From Brevipalpus yothersi (lineage: Eukaryota; Arthropoda; Arachnida; Trombidiformes; Tenuipalpidae), in the NCBI GenBank assembly GCA_003956705.1, contig QZCP01000634.1, positions 128,292 through 192,291 on the forward strand: a stretch of DNA of 64,000 nucleotides, read 5' to 3'. Numbering within the stretch: position 1 is the first letter of the stretch; each line of letters opens with the position of its first letter. The translations under genes were made by a program, and so were the position numbers. The notes under the pieces were generated by a model. It was not told where the DNA came from. It worked only from the letters and a program-made list of their open reading frames with translations, and made no database searches. Of the stretch, positions 1 through 12,300 are shown piece by piece.

Positions 1-969
1 GGCTGAAGAATAGTTCTTTGGACACATCAAATGGAAATGAATTTTTAAGTCTCCGAAATCATCTTTTACTAGATTATCTCATCAATTTAACTCAATTGTC
101 TGCTAATAAGTTGAATGGAAAAAGTATACAAGAAAATGGTTATGTTGATAAACTTATAACGCTGAGAGTGTTCATCGAGAAAAGTCAGAATATTTACACC
201 AAGATGCATCATCAAATTGAGAAAATTTTGTCTTTTGGACGTGATATTAGTAAAATACAAGATAATCCATTGATGTTACGACCAAGACCAGAAAATCTAA
301 TTGGTACGTTTCTTTTTCGTTTTGATTTCCCTGATTAACAAACTTTTCATAAGTTACTGTATATTTTGCGTAAACAATCAATTAACATTCTTTGTTTTTC
401 TGTTTCCACTTCTAGGTTTGGATGATCTTGGGTCTGATGAAGATGATGATGAAGACGATGAAGGTCAGATTAAGCAAAAAAGTTCATCAACATCTAAATC
501 GAAAGTTTACAAGCCTCCAAAAATTACTCCAGTACGATTTGAAGGTGATGATGAAGATGATAATGTTGAAGAATCGAACAAAAAGATAATACAAAAAGCA
601 AAGAAAAGAGCTTTAACCAGTAGTATAATAGATGAGCTGCGAAGAGAGTATGATGAAGCGCCTCAAGAAATAACTACTGGCTCGATCAGGCAAAGAAAAA
701 TAGAGAAACGATTAGAGGATATTCGCAAATTCGAAGAAGAAAACTTTACTCGTGTCACATTGAGTAAAAGAGAAAAGCAAGCAATGAAAAATTCACTGAT
801 GACCACATCATCTCTGCCAAATGATATAGCATTCTTCGGAGATACGTCTTTCTTGAATGAAGATGGTCCATCCACGAGTGGCTTCAATTCCAAATCCAAA
901 AAATCAAAATCAAAAAAGAAATACAAATCAAAACCAAGTAAAAAGATCAAAAAGAGAAGAATCAAATGA
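1..969 (+). CDS. ngdn: Neuroguidin (Sas10/Utp3/C1D family), 5' end outside window
   Basis: Two exons are visible: 1-303 (open to the window edge) and 416-969. The intron is GTACGT...TTCTAG, 112 bases; the phase joins (G + GT gives Gly). Exon 1 carries the helical Sas10/C1D region (LRNHLLLDYLINLTQLSANK, then LRVFIEKSQ and HQIEKIL), ending in the NPLMLRPRPENL segment typical of neuroguidin. Exon 2 begins with an acidic stretch (DEDDDEDDEG), continues through LRREYDEAPQEIT and LSKREKQAMK, and ends in a Ser/Lys-rich nuclear or nucleolar tail (KSKKSKSKKKYKSK). Family knowledge: neuroguidin is a nucleolar protein linked to small-subunit rRNA processing and, in vertebrates, to eIF4E/CPEB translational control. 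The start codon lies upstream of the window, so length cannot be judged. Identification is confident at family level; the Sas10/UTP3 and LCP5 relatives are the alternatives, and the C-terminal block favours neuroguidin/LCP5. Confidence 0.87.
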
Positions 970-1030
970 TCTGAATGCTCTGGAAACTATATCTCATGAG
1001 ACCTGATTTTTTCTACACTTTCTTACCTTC

Positions 1031-1036
1031 AATAAA
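1031..1036 (+). promoter_or_regulatory. Polyadenylation signal of neuroguidin
   Basis: An AATAAA lies 62 bases after the neuroguidin stop, with a second AATAAA-like run a few bases on (AAATAAAAAA). The distance is normal for a short animal 3' UTR. Confidence 0.6.
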
Positions 1037-1396
1037 CGAATGCAAATAAAAAATTGAAAAAATTATCAATCCAAACCCTCATCGTAATAGGTAATTGAAT
1101 AATGAGCTCAGCAACTTTTTCTCATCAGAAGGTGTATTTGATGTTCTTTTAAGGCCTGTAAGAATCTCTTCTCATGTTATGGCACTATTCTTGGATGGAT
1201 AAAAATTTACGATTCACATGTTTCTTAGTCAAAAGAATCGGGGAAGACAACAGTTACACTATTCACTGCGACTTGAAAGTGTTTTCTGTCGAGATTTTTT
1301 CGATACTTTAATGAATTTGCGGAATTGAAATCATCATTTTGGTCAACAGTGAATGTACGTATGCATCATAACTAGGATCATTGATAAGAGATTTTC

Positions 1397-1402
1397 TTTA
1401 TT
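1397..1402 (-). promoter_or_regulatory. Polyadenylation signal of the carbonic anhydrase
   Basis: TTTATT on the plus strand reads AATAAA on the minus strand, 84 bases after the carbonic anhydrase stop codon. Together with the neuroguidin signal it defines a tail-to-tail intergenic stretch of about 360 bases between the two signals. Confidence 0.55.
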
Positions 1403-1485
1403 CATTGATTTTGGCATGTGTTTTTCTTCCCATATGGAAGATGAAATTACATTTTTTTGGAGAAAAAATTTTGTCTTCATTCATT

Positions 1486-1791
1486 TCATCCTCTAAAAAA
1501 ACTTCCCAAGATTCCATTTCCAGTTCCCTTCATCATGTTCCTCCATCCTCTTAGCTCACTGGATTTGAATACAGTCCGATCATTAAGGGCCTGAAGATCC
1601 CTCACATTGCTACCATAACGTGTTGTACAGGTTGAATCTTCAAATAGGTTGCGAAATTTTGCGATCTATTGGAGATAAATAAGTAAATTAGTTAGTTAGC
1701 CAGAAGAATGAGATAAAATTTAATTAACTATTGAAAAAAATCCAGCTTCCTAAATTTTTTTAGTTACTGATAAAATATGCAGAGGTCAAAA

Positions 1792-1842
<51 letters not shown>

Positions 1843-3609
1843 GTATCTGACCCACTGTATGCTAATTTGAGCTTACCTGAGATCGACCAATCTCTCTAAA
1901 ATTTTTGAAAATAATCCAATTTACTGATTCATAGCATGGTGGACTAGTAAATGAGCCTTGATACTGATAGAAACGATTGAATGAAGATGGAATCATTGAC
2001 ATGAAATCTATTCGACTTTCCAAATCTGTTTCTTGACCAGCGCACCGAATTCGCGGTAATGCTGAAACTATATCATCGAATACTGGATTGTTAACATCGG
2101 ATATCTGATGATCGAAAAGTTTTTCCATGAGATGTAAATTAAACGAACATGATTATGATCATTTCATCGAATATTCAAACCATTCATACCCGAAATAAAA
2201 TAGCCAAAACCAGCACTCCATCAGATTCATTGCGAGCTTGTTCAAGGGATGAATATTTATTATTATAATGAACCATATGAAGCTAGCAATTAAAAAGTGA
2301 GAGAAAAAAGTCATCATGATTAAAATTCAATCAATCCAATCAATTTCTTTGAGGCATCCAATTAAATCAAATGCCTCACTTACCTCCATGGCAAACCGTT
2401 CACCATTGATTGCATGTTCAGTTCCACCGTTATCTTCTTCACTCCAATGGAAATGCATTTCACTGAAAAAAAATAGATTGCCACCAACTGCTGGGCCTGT
2501 CACAAAAACTTGGAGCTCTTTTTTGTCGGCAATCTTGATGTCCACTATGAAAAAAAAGGTTAATTTCAAACACAAGATGGAAAGATGAACGGATATTGAA
2601 TGAAGCACAGTGAGGAAGAGAGGTATACATGTGATGAGGATGAGGAGAGGAAAAACTATGAAGAGTCCTCATCATGAAGATTGAACTGAATATTCCCACA
2701 AATACACACAACCAGATGAGTTTTAAGGATAAAAATTTCCTGGAATCTATTCTATTCTATTCTGTTTTGTCTTACCTGACTTTCCAGAGTTGGTGATGAT
2801 CATATCTGGACAGCATCTACTATAGTTTGGATCCAAAAACAATTCCGTCACCGGATCACGTCGCACTTGATCTGTATCAATATTGATTGGCGATTGGTGA
2901 GCACCTCCACAGGATGGATATCGATTGAGCCAATCATTTTGATCTATGATAAATGAGTTCATTTATCCGTAAATGATAATCCGTATCGTTAATCCGGTGA
3001 AAGTTTCTCCAGCATATTCCATAAGAAAATTCAACTCGTACACACTTACCGTTATAAGTCCAATCTGTTGGCGTAAAATCTTTTGAAGAGACGAAAAAAG
3101 AATGATACAAGTTTGCCAGATGAATCGAGATTCAGCTTAAAAAATCGGCTTATAAGTTGGATTACTGAAAAACATCCAGACTGAAACAAAAGTGTTTCTA
3201 ATCGGAAGTGTTTGTTTCCGGACCAAGATTTGTATAATTGAAAAACTTATTTACCATCATTTTCATCATCATCATTGGATGGACGTCTTTTCCGTGGAGC
3301 TTCAACAATTCGATATAAATCCGAATGTTCAACTTTTCTTTTCCCTTGACGATGTTCTTTTTGCTGTTGCGGTTGTTCATCAGAATCAGCTCGACTCTTA
3401 TCACTTCCATTACTGTCACCAGAATCAAAATCTTCCGTTTGTTCAAAATAATAGGCACCAAAATCAGATTTAACCGGAAACTGTGGGAAAGCATTCCTTA
3501 ATGGATATCCAAATTCGGCAAGAAAATAGCACTCAATATGGCAAAAACTGAGGATCGTAATCCCAAGTAACACTGAAGAACAAAGACTAGAGATGATTGT
3601 GATCATCAC
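1486..3609 (-). CDS. Secreted alpha-carbonic anhydrase with acidic/basic N-terminal extension
   Basis: Seven exons in minus order: 3609-3255, 3079-3050 (30 bases), 2943-2776, 2544-2384, 2282-2190, 2104-1877, 1665-1486. All junctions are GT-AG and the phases join into 404 residues. The enzyme hydrates CO2 to bicarbonate. Residues 1-27 look like a signal peptide. Residues 40-119 are low complexity, with Asp/Ser-rich acidic and Lys/Arg-rich parts (GKRKV, RKRR). The catalytic domain starts near WTYN (125-128), followed by YPSCGGAHQSPINI. Aligned to human CA II by motif, the zinc ligands are H215, H217 (MHFHW) and H240 (LHMVHYN). E227 matches Glu106 and T322 matches Thr199; S323 replaces Thr200 and K183 sits at the proton-shuttle His64. 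C140 and C326 match the conserved disulfide of extracellular forms. The C-terminus keeps NVRDLQALNDRTV. No GPI-type hydrophobic tail is seen. Predicted active and secreted; physiological role unknown. Confidence 0.93.
1794..1838. repeat. (GA)n microsatellite in carbonic anhydrase intron 6
   Basis: About 45 bases of near-perfect AG repeat on the plus strand. It sits inside the intron between exons 1877 and 1665, so it reads as CT on the sense strand of the carbonic anhydrase. Confidence 0.95.
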
Positions 3610-6600
3610 GATTTGAGCAATTTGAGCAATTTTAGGAAATCAAACAACAGTACTGTGGAGGCAAATAAATTTCTTGACAAAAACTTTGTCTATGTAACAT
3701 TTTGCGATGAGTAAAAGAGAAAAAAGTACTTTTATGATATACCGGGAATATTATTCTCAGCAATACTGACACACGTTCATGATTGGGATGACTTGATGTC
3801 AAAAACTTTCAAGAGTGCTATGAAATGATGCGAAAAGAATGCTCATCGAATCATGGACAAGGGTAATGATGGTTAACGATAAATTCAAAGAATTGAGAGA
3901 AGATTTTACTCAGGGTCATGAAAGGTGAAGAAGAGAATGAAATTCAGAATGTTTTGGAAGATTATTACAATTGATTTCGATTAGGCATATTCAACTGATC
4001 GTCTTCCCAACAATGAACAGATAGAAAGAGAGAGAAAAATAGAGAGCAAGAATAGGGAATGAATAGAATTTAAGAGTAGAATTATTTGATTCTGCTTCTG
4101 ATTCGATGATTGTCTAACTTGACTGATTTTTGGTGATCATCAACATCATGTTTTCGCTCAATTTCACTTGAATTTTTGTCTCTCTATCTCTCTTTTTCGA
4201 TTTTATGTACTTTCGACAATCGAAGACTGCCATCGATCGGAAGGAAATGCAAAATGTTGACGAAGAAGAATTCGAAACAGAAAGAAGATTCTTGTGTGTG
4301 TGTGTGTGTGTACAATTTTTTTCAACCCTTTTTTTACGTTCTTCAATTTTTTTACCTTCAATTCAAATAAACTGTTACTTTCACCCGGTATCGATAAGCA
4401 ACACCTGTTAATCAGTGATAATACATACACGAACATCCTCCTTCTTCTCTTAACAATTTGTCTTCCTCTTCATTGAGCATGTAAATACCAAACATTAATT
4501 TAGAAGCACACCTTGGAGGTGAATATTTATTGGCAATAATAGTCAGAAAATTCTCATTTTCAAGTTCTGTTTTCTTTTGCCATCTTCACTTTACGAATTG
4601 AATAGCAAAATTGAGTAATCGTGAAGCATTCACTTAAAAGCTCATGAGCTCAATGAAAGAATCAGATAGCAAGAGGAATAGGAAGATGATTTTGTGAATC
4701 ATAATTTCAATTGACCACTTTTATTTTAACATTTATTTCACTTTTATTCACTCTTTCTTCGGACGATATTTAATTTTCATTTCACCTTTGCTCTCGAACA
4801 CACACACACACACATGCATACACTCACAAATTGGCTGAAAAATTAATTCAAATCTGGTTCAAAAAGTTGTGATTCGTGCCCAAAAGATGTACACGGTTTA
4901 TCGTGATTATAACAGCTACTCTCGGTGTTCAGTTGATCCAAAAGTGAGTATAGAGGAGGATTTTTATGGTAATAATATTATATATCATGAATTTTGATAA
5001 AAAACGATTTCTTTTCACTATCATTTCAAAAATTTACTTCATTCATACACACACACACACACACATACACACACTTACTTAAACTTTTATATCTATTTTA
5101 TTCTCAATCTCTCGCCGCTATTTTCCAGATCAAAATCAAATGCTCAAGGCAAGCCAATTTCCTGTGCTCTCAAGATTTATGTGTAAGTATGTGAGCATAA
5201 AATCTGGTGTAAACAAAAAAGAAGAAAGTAAATTTCAAATGAATAATGAATTTTGATAATGATTTACGGAATACTCATCAAAAGAGAAAGGAGAATACCC
5301 AGATTGGAGTAAAAGGGAAAGCTTTTTTTTGAAGATCTCGATTCGCAATTTATCAACTCTTTCTCTTGTCTGGACAATGATGCTGATGAACTGATAAAAT
5401 ATATGAGCTGTTTGAGTAGAGAGAAAAATAAAAATCGTAAACAAAAAAGAAAGTATATATATATTTATATGTGCATGGAAAGAAGAGAAGAAAAAATTTG
5501 ATTTCAATTAATTACCCTCTTGTTGTGTAGTCGTGATCCCCTTCTGCACATCATTTGCATGTTTGTTGTTTCGAAAATAAGTAACAAAATAATGGGTGCT
5601 AATCTGCATGAAATTTCGATCATCATCGTTCTGGGCCCATTTGACTATATAACTTTCTACTATAGGCTGTAGGCCTTCCAGTGAAAGGTTAAAAAATATA
5701 CATGTACATGTATATTTAAATCAACTTTACCTGATGTATATACCTTATTGGCATATACTTGTGTGTTCGGCCAATGACCTGTGTGTGCATGTATGTGTGT
5801 ACCTGTATTATCATACACTTGACGAAACTTTTGAAAGCCTAACTTTGATCCATTATTGCTATTACCATAAACTATCGCTATTACATCATAATGGCGTCCA
5901 GATTATCACCATTTTATCCCTGTCCAAACCCTTTTCCTATTATTTTTCTCATCGTTATCTTATTTAAATTGAAAAGAGCGAAGATAAAAATATCTTCTCT
6001 CAAAATTATTGACAAGAAAAACGGTACATGATCTAAGTTTGTATTCTTTCCCAAAAAAATAGGAACAATTCGAAAAATTTTCTCAATCACAGAACATGGC
6101 TTGAAATTGTGCTGAGAGAGAAGCGAAAATGTTTTTGTCCAAAAGGTGATGAATTGGCAACATAATGATAAATGTATCGTAAATTTACCGCACAAGTGTC
6201 ATGGTAAGCGATACTTTTCCAGGTAAAAAGATATAGACCTACACAATGGTTGTGCAAAATTTTGTGTGTGTTGATATTGGGTTTGTGAGAAAAAGGTGGA
6301 AAATAATAAAGAAAAAGTCATCTTTCCTGTCAATATATTCAGGAACAAAAAGTGCATCTATATTTTAACAATCATCTGAATTCCTGTCTTGTGGTGATAA
6401 GAGGCTCAAATGTCATCCATCATTATGGATGATTGAAATTGGATGGTGATAGTGTAAAACTATCCACCATGGTGTAGCTCATCTTCTGAAAAGCTGTTGG
6501 GAAAAGCTATCGAGACCTATGATCTTGGAACTACCGTATTAGCTAGAGAATGTATTATTGTTATCTTCCGCTCTCTCAAATTCATGGAAAACGATGAAGA

Positions 6601-6960
6601 TAATTACACAGATCATCTCATCGTAAATATGAGCCTTGTTTGCATTCCTCACCAGATCAGATCAGGATATCATATTTCCAAATCCATTGTAGTTGAATGG
6701 CTCCCACAGATTATATCATGGGATGGGTAATTTGAACCGGGAACATTCCATTGGGCAATGACTTTTGTTCTCTCTCAATTTACTTGAATCTCATAAGAAG
6801 AGTGACTTGATTGAGAAAGATGATGGATAGAAAATAATCTGAAATTTTTTGTACTTTCAGTTAACAAATGTAACAATCAAAACGATAAAGAGAAGATGAA
6901 GTTGAATTGATGAGAAAAAATTGATCTGTATTCTGATGGACCTGTTTCAATATCATTTCG
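3610..6960. other. Intergenic stretch without a supported gene
   Basis: No reading frame here shows a recognisable family or a consistent splice pattern. It holds short TG/AC tracts (about 4293-4311, 4799-4815 and 5046-5074) and a 24-base perfect palindrome at 5694-5717. An open frame at 6497-6730 has no features of a known protein. The promoter of the carbonic anhydrase must lie in the first part, but I see no clear TATA or initiator there. Confidence 0.5.
5694..5717. repeat. 24-base perfect palindrome
   Basis: Each half is AAATATACATGT followed by its exact reverse complement, with no spacer. The core is ACATGT. In AT-rich DNA such short palindromes can arise by chance, so no function is assigned. 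Confidence 0.8.
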
Positions 6961-6996
6961 ATTGAAAGAAAAGAATGGAAAAAAATGATCAGTAAT

Positions 6997-6999
<3 letters not shown>

Positions 7000-7059
<60 letters not shown>
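7000..7059. repeat. (GA)n microsatellite
   Basis: About 60 bases of uninterrupted AG repeat on the plus strand. First of five long GA tracts within 2.4 kb. Confidence 0.97.
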
Positions 7060-7062
<3 letters not shown>

Positions 7063-7708
7063 TAAGAGCATAAACTTGAACTGATATTCAATCAGATTGA
7101 TCTGAGTCATGAAAGGGGTTTCAAGGATAAAAATTGTGAATAGTTTGCCCCTTGGAATGATCATTTTTCTCTCTCTATCATGAAAAACGAGCCTATTGAT
7201 GATTGTATGCCATTCAAAGTATGTATTCCAGTCAGTCAGTCAATTTTGGATACCTCTCAAAAATTCAGGCCACTTGGAAACCCAGGATGGCCATGGTTAT
7301 GAAATCAGCCTGAAGATGGAAAATAGCAGTAAGAAGATTGTGAAAAAAGCATAGAAAAAAAGTGCATCAGATTAGTAAGTCAAACTTCAGGATGATTTTC
7401 TCTCTCCATCATCTTATCAAAATTTTCAGGAAGAAGAAGAGGAAAAAGAAGGAGGCAAAAGAAGATGAGGAGGAGAGGAGGTGGCGGAGGAGAGGTAAAA
7501 GAAGAAGATTCTTCTCTTTTTCAATGCAGCAAGTTGCACTGTTTTATTCTTATTTCCACGTTCTTCTTACACAATTTTTTTTCTTCCTCTTCTTCTTCTC
7601 ACATCAAAAGAAATATTCATTGCAAAAACTTTATTCCCAAAAAAACTTGCCATGTTGCCCCTCTCTCATGTACTTACCTGCCTAAAGGCATAAAAATTCT
7701 GTGTGTAA

Positions 7709-7710
<2 letters not shown>

Positions 7711-7768
<58 letters not shown>
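7711..7768. repeat. (GA)n microsatellite
   Basis: About 58 bases, with one AAA interruption near the left end. Reading frames crossing it give only Arg-Glu dipeptide runs and are artefacts. Confidence 0.95.
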
Positions 7769-7771
<3 letters not shown>

Positions 7772-8565
7772 AACCGTGAGCCGGTCATGGTGTCGATTGC
7801 TTTGATGGTACTGCTAACTTATATAAATGTTAAGATTTCCTGGGTTTTATTGGGGGTGGTCAAGGTGGGTCAAGAATGAAAAAAGATGATGATCTCCATC
7901 AGATGGTACATGTATGAGATATACATCAGTGTGTCCAGGATGAACCGATCCCTGTTTTTTTCTCCAAGATGAAAAAGCGTTCATGGTAAATGAGAGGAAA
8001 AGAAGGAGAGAGACGGAAATATTTTTTCATGGATTTCTTTTGAAATATTTTTTAGTCTACTGGAGATGCTTTTTCGGGCCCCATTCTCTAGATTATTTCA
8101 AACATAGCGATACCAAGTGCAGTAGAGAGACCAGGAAATTTCATACTAATAATACGCTAATAATCATGGAGAAGAAATCGGAGAGAGACACACAGCGAAG
8201 TGAGTACAGAAAATTTTGGAAGCCCTGAATTCTTAAAAGGAGCTGAAATTCTTTTTTCTCATTGCCAATAGTTTTTTCTCACCAAGTTACCTTAGCTGCG
8301 TTGATTGGGAAGAGAGAGAAAGAGAAAAGAAAAAAGCAAAAAGGTGGATAATTTATGAGCATTGAATTTCGTTACTACTCAGCATCAACTGTTGAGGTGG
8401 ACCTAAAGAGCAGAGAGAACAAACTTTTGCGTGTGTGTATTTGTGTAGATGCATGTGAACCCAACTTTTTGGACCCTCAGATCGATGGCCCGGGACAGCA
8501 ATTGAGATGATGGCTGAGCTTGAAGAGAGAGATGGCAAAGTCAGCAATGACTTGTGGATCCAAAC

Positions 8566-8570
<5 letters not shown>

Positions 8571-8637
<67 letters not shown>
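8571..8637. repeat. (GA)n microsatellite
   Basis: About 67 bases of AG repeat on the plus strand, 157 bases from the next long tract. Confidence 0.97.
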
Positions 8638-8639
<2 letters not shown>

Positions 8640-8792
8640 TATGATGTAGTTGAATAGATGCATCAAGTGCTTGACTAACAACTACTCGGACTTTAGCCCT
8701 CTTGTAATAGCTTGAAGCTCCACCAAAACACAAACACAGTATGGCAAATCAATTTTTCTCACCTTCAAGTTAACCAAGATCACTCTGCCACT

Positions 8793-8794
<2 letters not shown>

Positions 8795-8863
<69 letters not shown>
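8795..8863. repeat. (GA)n microsatellite
   Basis: About 69 bases of uninterrupted GA repeat on the plus strand, one of the longest in the window. Confidence 0.97.
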
Positions 8864-8865
<2 letters not shown>

Positions 8866-9325
8866 TGAAAATTCGATGTTGGTCTTTTTGGCCTCTCTCT
8901 TCCTTCTTTCTCTCCTTCCTTTGGGTGTTTGAGATGTGAATCTAGTCTAACTTTACGGACACCCCATGAGTGGATGAAGAATAACAAGCTAATCAAAGCA
9001 CAAACACACATGTGTGCATGTTTTCCATAGTTCTTGAGATGGTATAGTTTTTGTGGGAATAATTTTTCCGGGGAATAATCAATCTCTCCTTCTCTCTTCC
9101 TCTTCCCTCAATTTTTTCTTCGCTCAGCATCCTGCGTACTGCACACATACTGCATATATACTTACGATTTTCTCACCATACCGAACATTTACGGGTATTT
9201 GAGCATCGATAGGGTGATATCAGAGGGTGGCTATATAAACTTTGTTGGCTAGTTCCATGACTGTGCGGAATATTGCCTTCCACAGTCTGGCTTCCTGATG
9301 TCCATCCGAGAATTGACCCTATGAA

Positions 9326-9373
9326 AGAGAGAGAAAGAAAGAAAGAAAGAAAAAGAGAGAGAGAGAGAGAAAA
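9326..9373. repeat. Compound GA/GAAA microsatellite
   Basis: A mix of GAGA and GAAA units. It closes the cluster of purine-rich tracts that begins at 7000. Confidence 0.9.
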
Positions 9374-9399
9374 GATGCAGGTAGGTATGAGAATTAGAG

Positions 9400-12300
9400 G
9401 AAAAAGTGTTGACTAGCAAGTGCATAAGGAATCGGCAACATCTTGCCAGTGATTCGGTTATCGTGAAGTGAGAAGATGAGAAGAAGATGAATGTAAAAGA
9501 AAAGTAATAAGATGAAGAGAGATGAGAGAAGAAGTATAGAGAAAAGTGGAACAAGATATCGGTGATATCGGAAGATGAGTTGCGTGAGAAAAGGAATGAA
9601 GAATAAAATTTTTGAGTGAAAAATAATTGACCAGGAAACGGTCAGCAGATCGAAGTAGTTGGCAATAATATAACGGTATCGATGTGTTTACTGGTGAATG
9701 AGGAGGAATATCAGAAGAAAAAATGAGCGAGAAATGAGATGAAATGATAAGCATGAAATGGTCAAGAACACAGCGTGAGGTATCATCATCATTTCCATTT
9801 ATTGTGTATGTGTGTGTGTGTGTGTGTGTATGTGATGGACTTGAGGGTGGATGAAAAAAAGAGATGAAAGAAGAAGTCTCAAGTGATGAGGATAAAGATG
9901 TATCGCTCTATTGAAAGAAAAGATGATGGTTGGAAGTGAGGCAAAAAAGTGAAAGACACTCAACTGGACACACATAATAATGGGAATGATTGACTATTGA
10001 GAGCATGTTTTCATTATCATTTGGATTTCTTTTTCCATTCATTTTTGACGTTAATGAAAATGATGATGATAATAATAATCATCTTCATTTGCTTGTTTGG
10101 TTCCGAAAGAAGGTGAAACTTTTCCTTTGATTTCAAAGTTTGCCATCTCTTCTTGATTTTCTCAGATAACTTTATCTGATATTGATTTTGAAGTGGCGAA
10201 ACTTTAAATTCATTGTAATAATAATGAAGGTGCTGATTCACTTGTTGCAATTGAGGTGTCATTTCAAATTGGAAACTTTAATTTTTGACGCATCACTCTG
10301 ACTTGTATCAATCTCTCATGAGTTGATCCAATATTTGGAAATCAATTTTCTTTCCAAATAATTCTTCTACTCTCATCTTATTCGATTCGATCAATAAGAG
10401 ACTCGCTCCATTTCCTCTAAGCATACATACACTGGTAACACAGTTGAACGGAAAAGTAAATTAAAAAAGTGGATTAAACGAAATTCATATCCACAAAGTC
10501 TGTGTCCATTCATGAGCTATTAATATGTCAGCTTATTTTGATTGGAATTTTTCAGTCCATTCATTGAATAGTGTTAAAAATAATGTATCTAAGTCTCTTG
10601 ATTTTCGATGTCCAAATTCGATCTCATATCAAGGCGCTTAACTTAACATCTTGCTGGATTTCAGATTATAACGATTTTGGAAAGATTCCTTGAAATATCT
10701 GAAGTATTTTTTCGCTAAACTTATTGACATTTTTGATAATTTTTATACTGAATTTTATCAATTTTATGCCACTTCCAATCGATAATTTCAAATGAAAGCT
10801 GATATGATAAGGTAAGAAGCTAACATTAGTTGCTCAATGAAAAGAGGACCTAATTTTAATTTCCCTAACTTAGGCATCTTATCTAATCTGATTGAGTAAA
10901 ATTGAAAAAATTCATCGACAAAAATCATGATAGCAAAATCGAATTGAATCGTTATCGATCATTCATTCCATGTTGATCAGGTAAGATTGCGTAAGACATG
11001 GAAATTCTTAAAAAGCTTTCAATTCAAATCAGACCTGTAACCAAGATGATCAATTTTCTCTCTCTCTCTGAAACATTCCGATATTTATCATGAACATGAA
11101 TGACAGATAGTCGTATAGGCTGACATTTTTTGGCGATTGTGTTCAACGGCTCCATACCTTCCAGGCTATCTTCAAGGCATCTTATACATATGTATTTCAT
11201 CTTCTTTCATGATGTTAACGTAATCAAGTTCCATGTTGTGTGTGTGTGTGAATGGAAAAAAAGAAATCTTCTTCGAATCAAATGTATACCCACAGCTTGC
11301 ATGATTCCAGCATATTTTTAAAAACAATATGCCCGCTGAACTTTTTCTATGAACAGCTGTTTGTACAATTTTCGAAAAAAAGTACCGTTATCGTACGAGC
11401 CTTCATTTGACGAATAAACTTCAGCATCACAAGCAACAACTACGTTGCTATACACACAATTAATGAGTGATAATTCGTTTTGGTCAAGTTCGTGGACAAT
11501 AATTATTATTTGTCTATTTTATGACCAAGCACATAAATTTTGTGTATACTCAAGATGAGTTGGAAATAATAATAGATTGATGATTTATATGCAATTGGGA
11601 TCATCAATCTTTCTTCACTCTCTCTTCTTCTCTCCTCCAACTTTAATCGCAATTAATTGAAATCACAAAAAAAAGTTTATCAAATAGCAAACTCGTGCTG
11701 GATACTTTCTTCTTCTTTCGATGTTTATTAATGTTCTACATTTAAATTTTCCAAATTATGAGTGATCATAGCTTGAGATGATGATGATTTCAATCACATG
11801 CAAATATTATGCATACACAAGATGATAACGGTAGATGTCTGGTGGCCATAACTGTGGTTTAATTTGACTAACTTGTCTGAACGATTATTATCATTGTGGT
11901 CAGTATACAGGTGTAATCTGATACCCAATATTGGAGTCAGCATGATGATGATACTATATAGAGAAGGTATGGAAACAAAAAAGAAAAAAATGATGATGAA
12001 TGATGAAAAGATGAAGATGCTTTTCATTGTGAGTTGAGAGATAATATGTAATATTACGAATGCTAATTGATGATAAAAAAACAAAAATCTGTGAATATCT
12101 GTACAATACTAATGATGATTGGAGTGTTGAGCTCATTTGTTCAAATGTGAGGGAAGAGAGAGAGAAACAAAAAGTTCTCTCTCATCTAATGACGATAATC
12201 CATCAGCTCATTTTTGGTCAATTCAAATGAGTATGATTGCCCATTTGATTTGCATCTCACTCACAAAAATGATTATTATACGTGTATTGAAATGATTTTT

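Noticed and set aside
6861..9011. Frames of Leu-Ser or Arg-Glu dipeptide repeats (here and at many other sites)
   Set aside because: They are translations of GA/CT microsatellites, open in several frames on both strands, with no flanking protein-like sequence.
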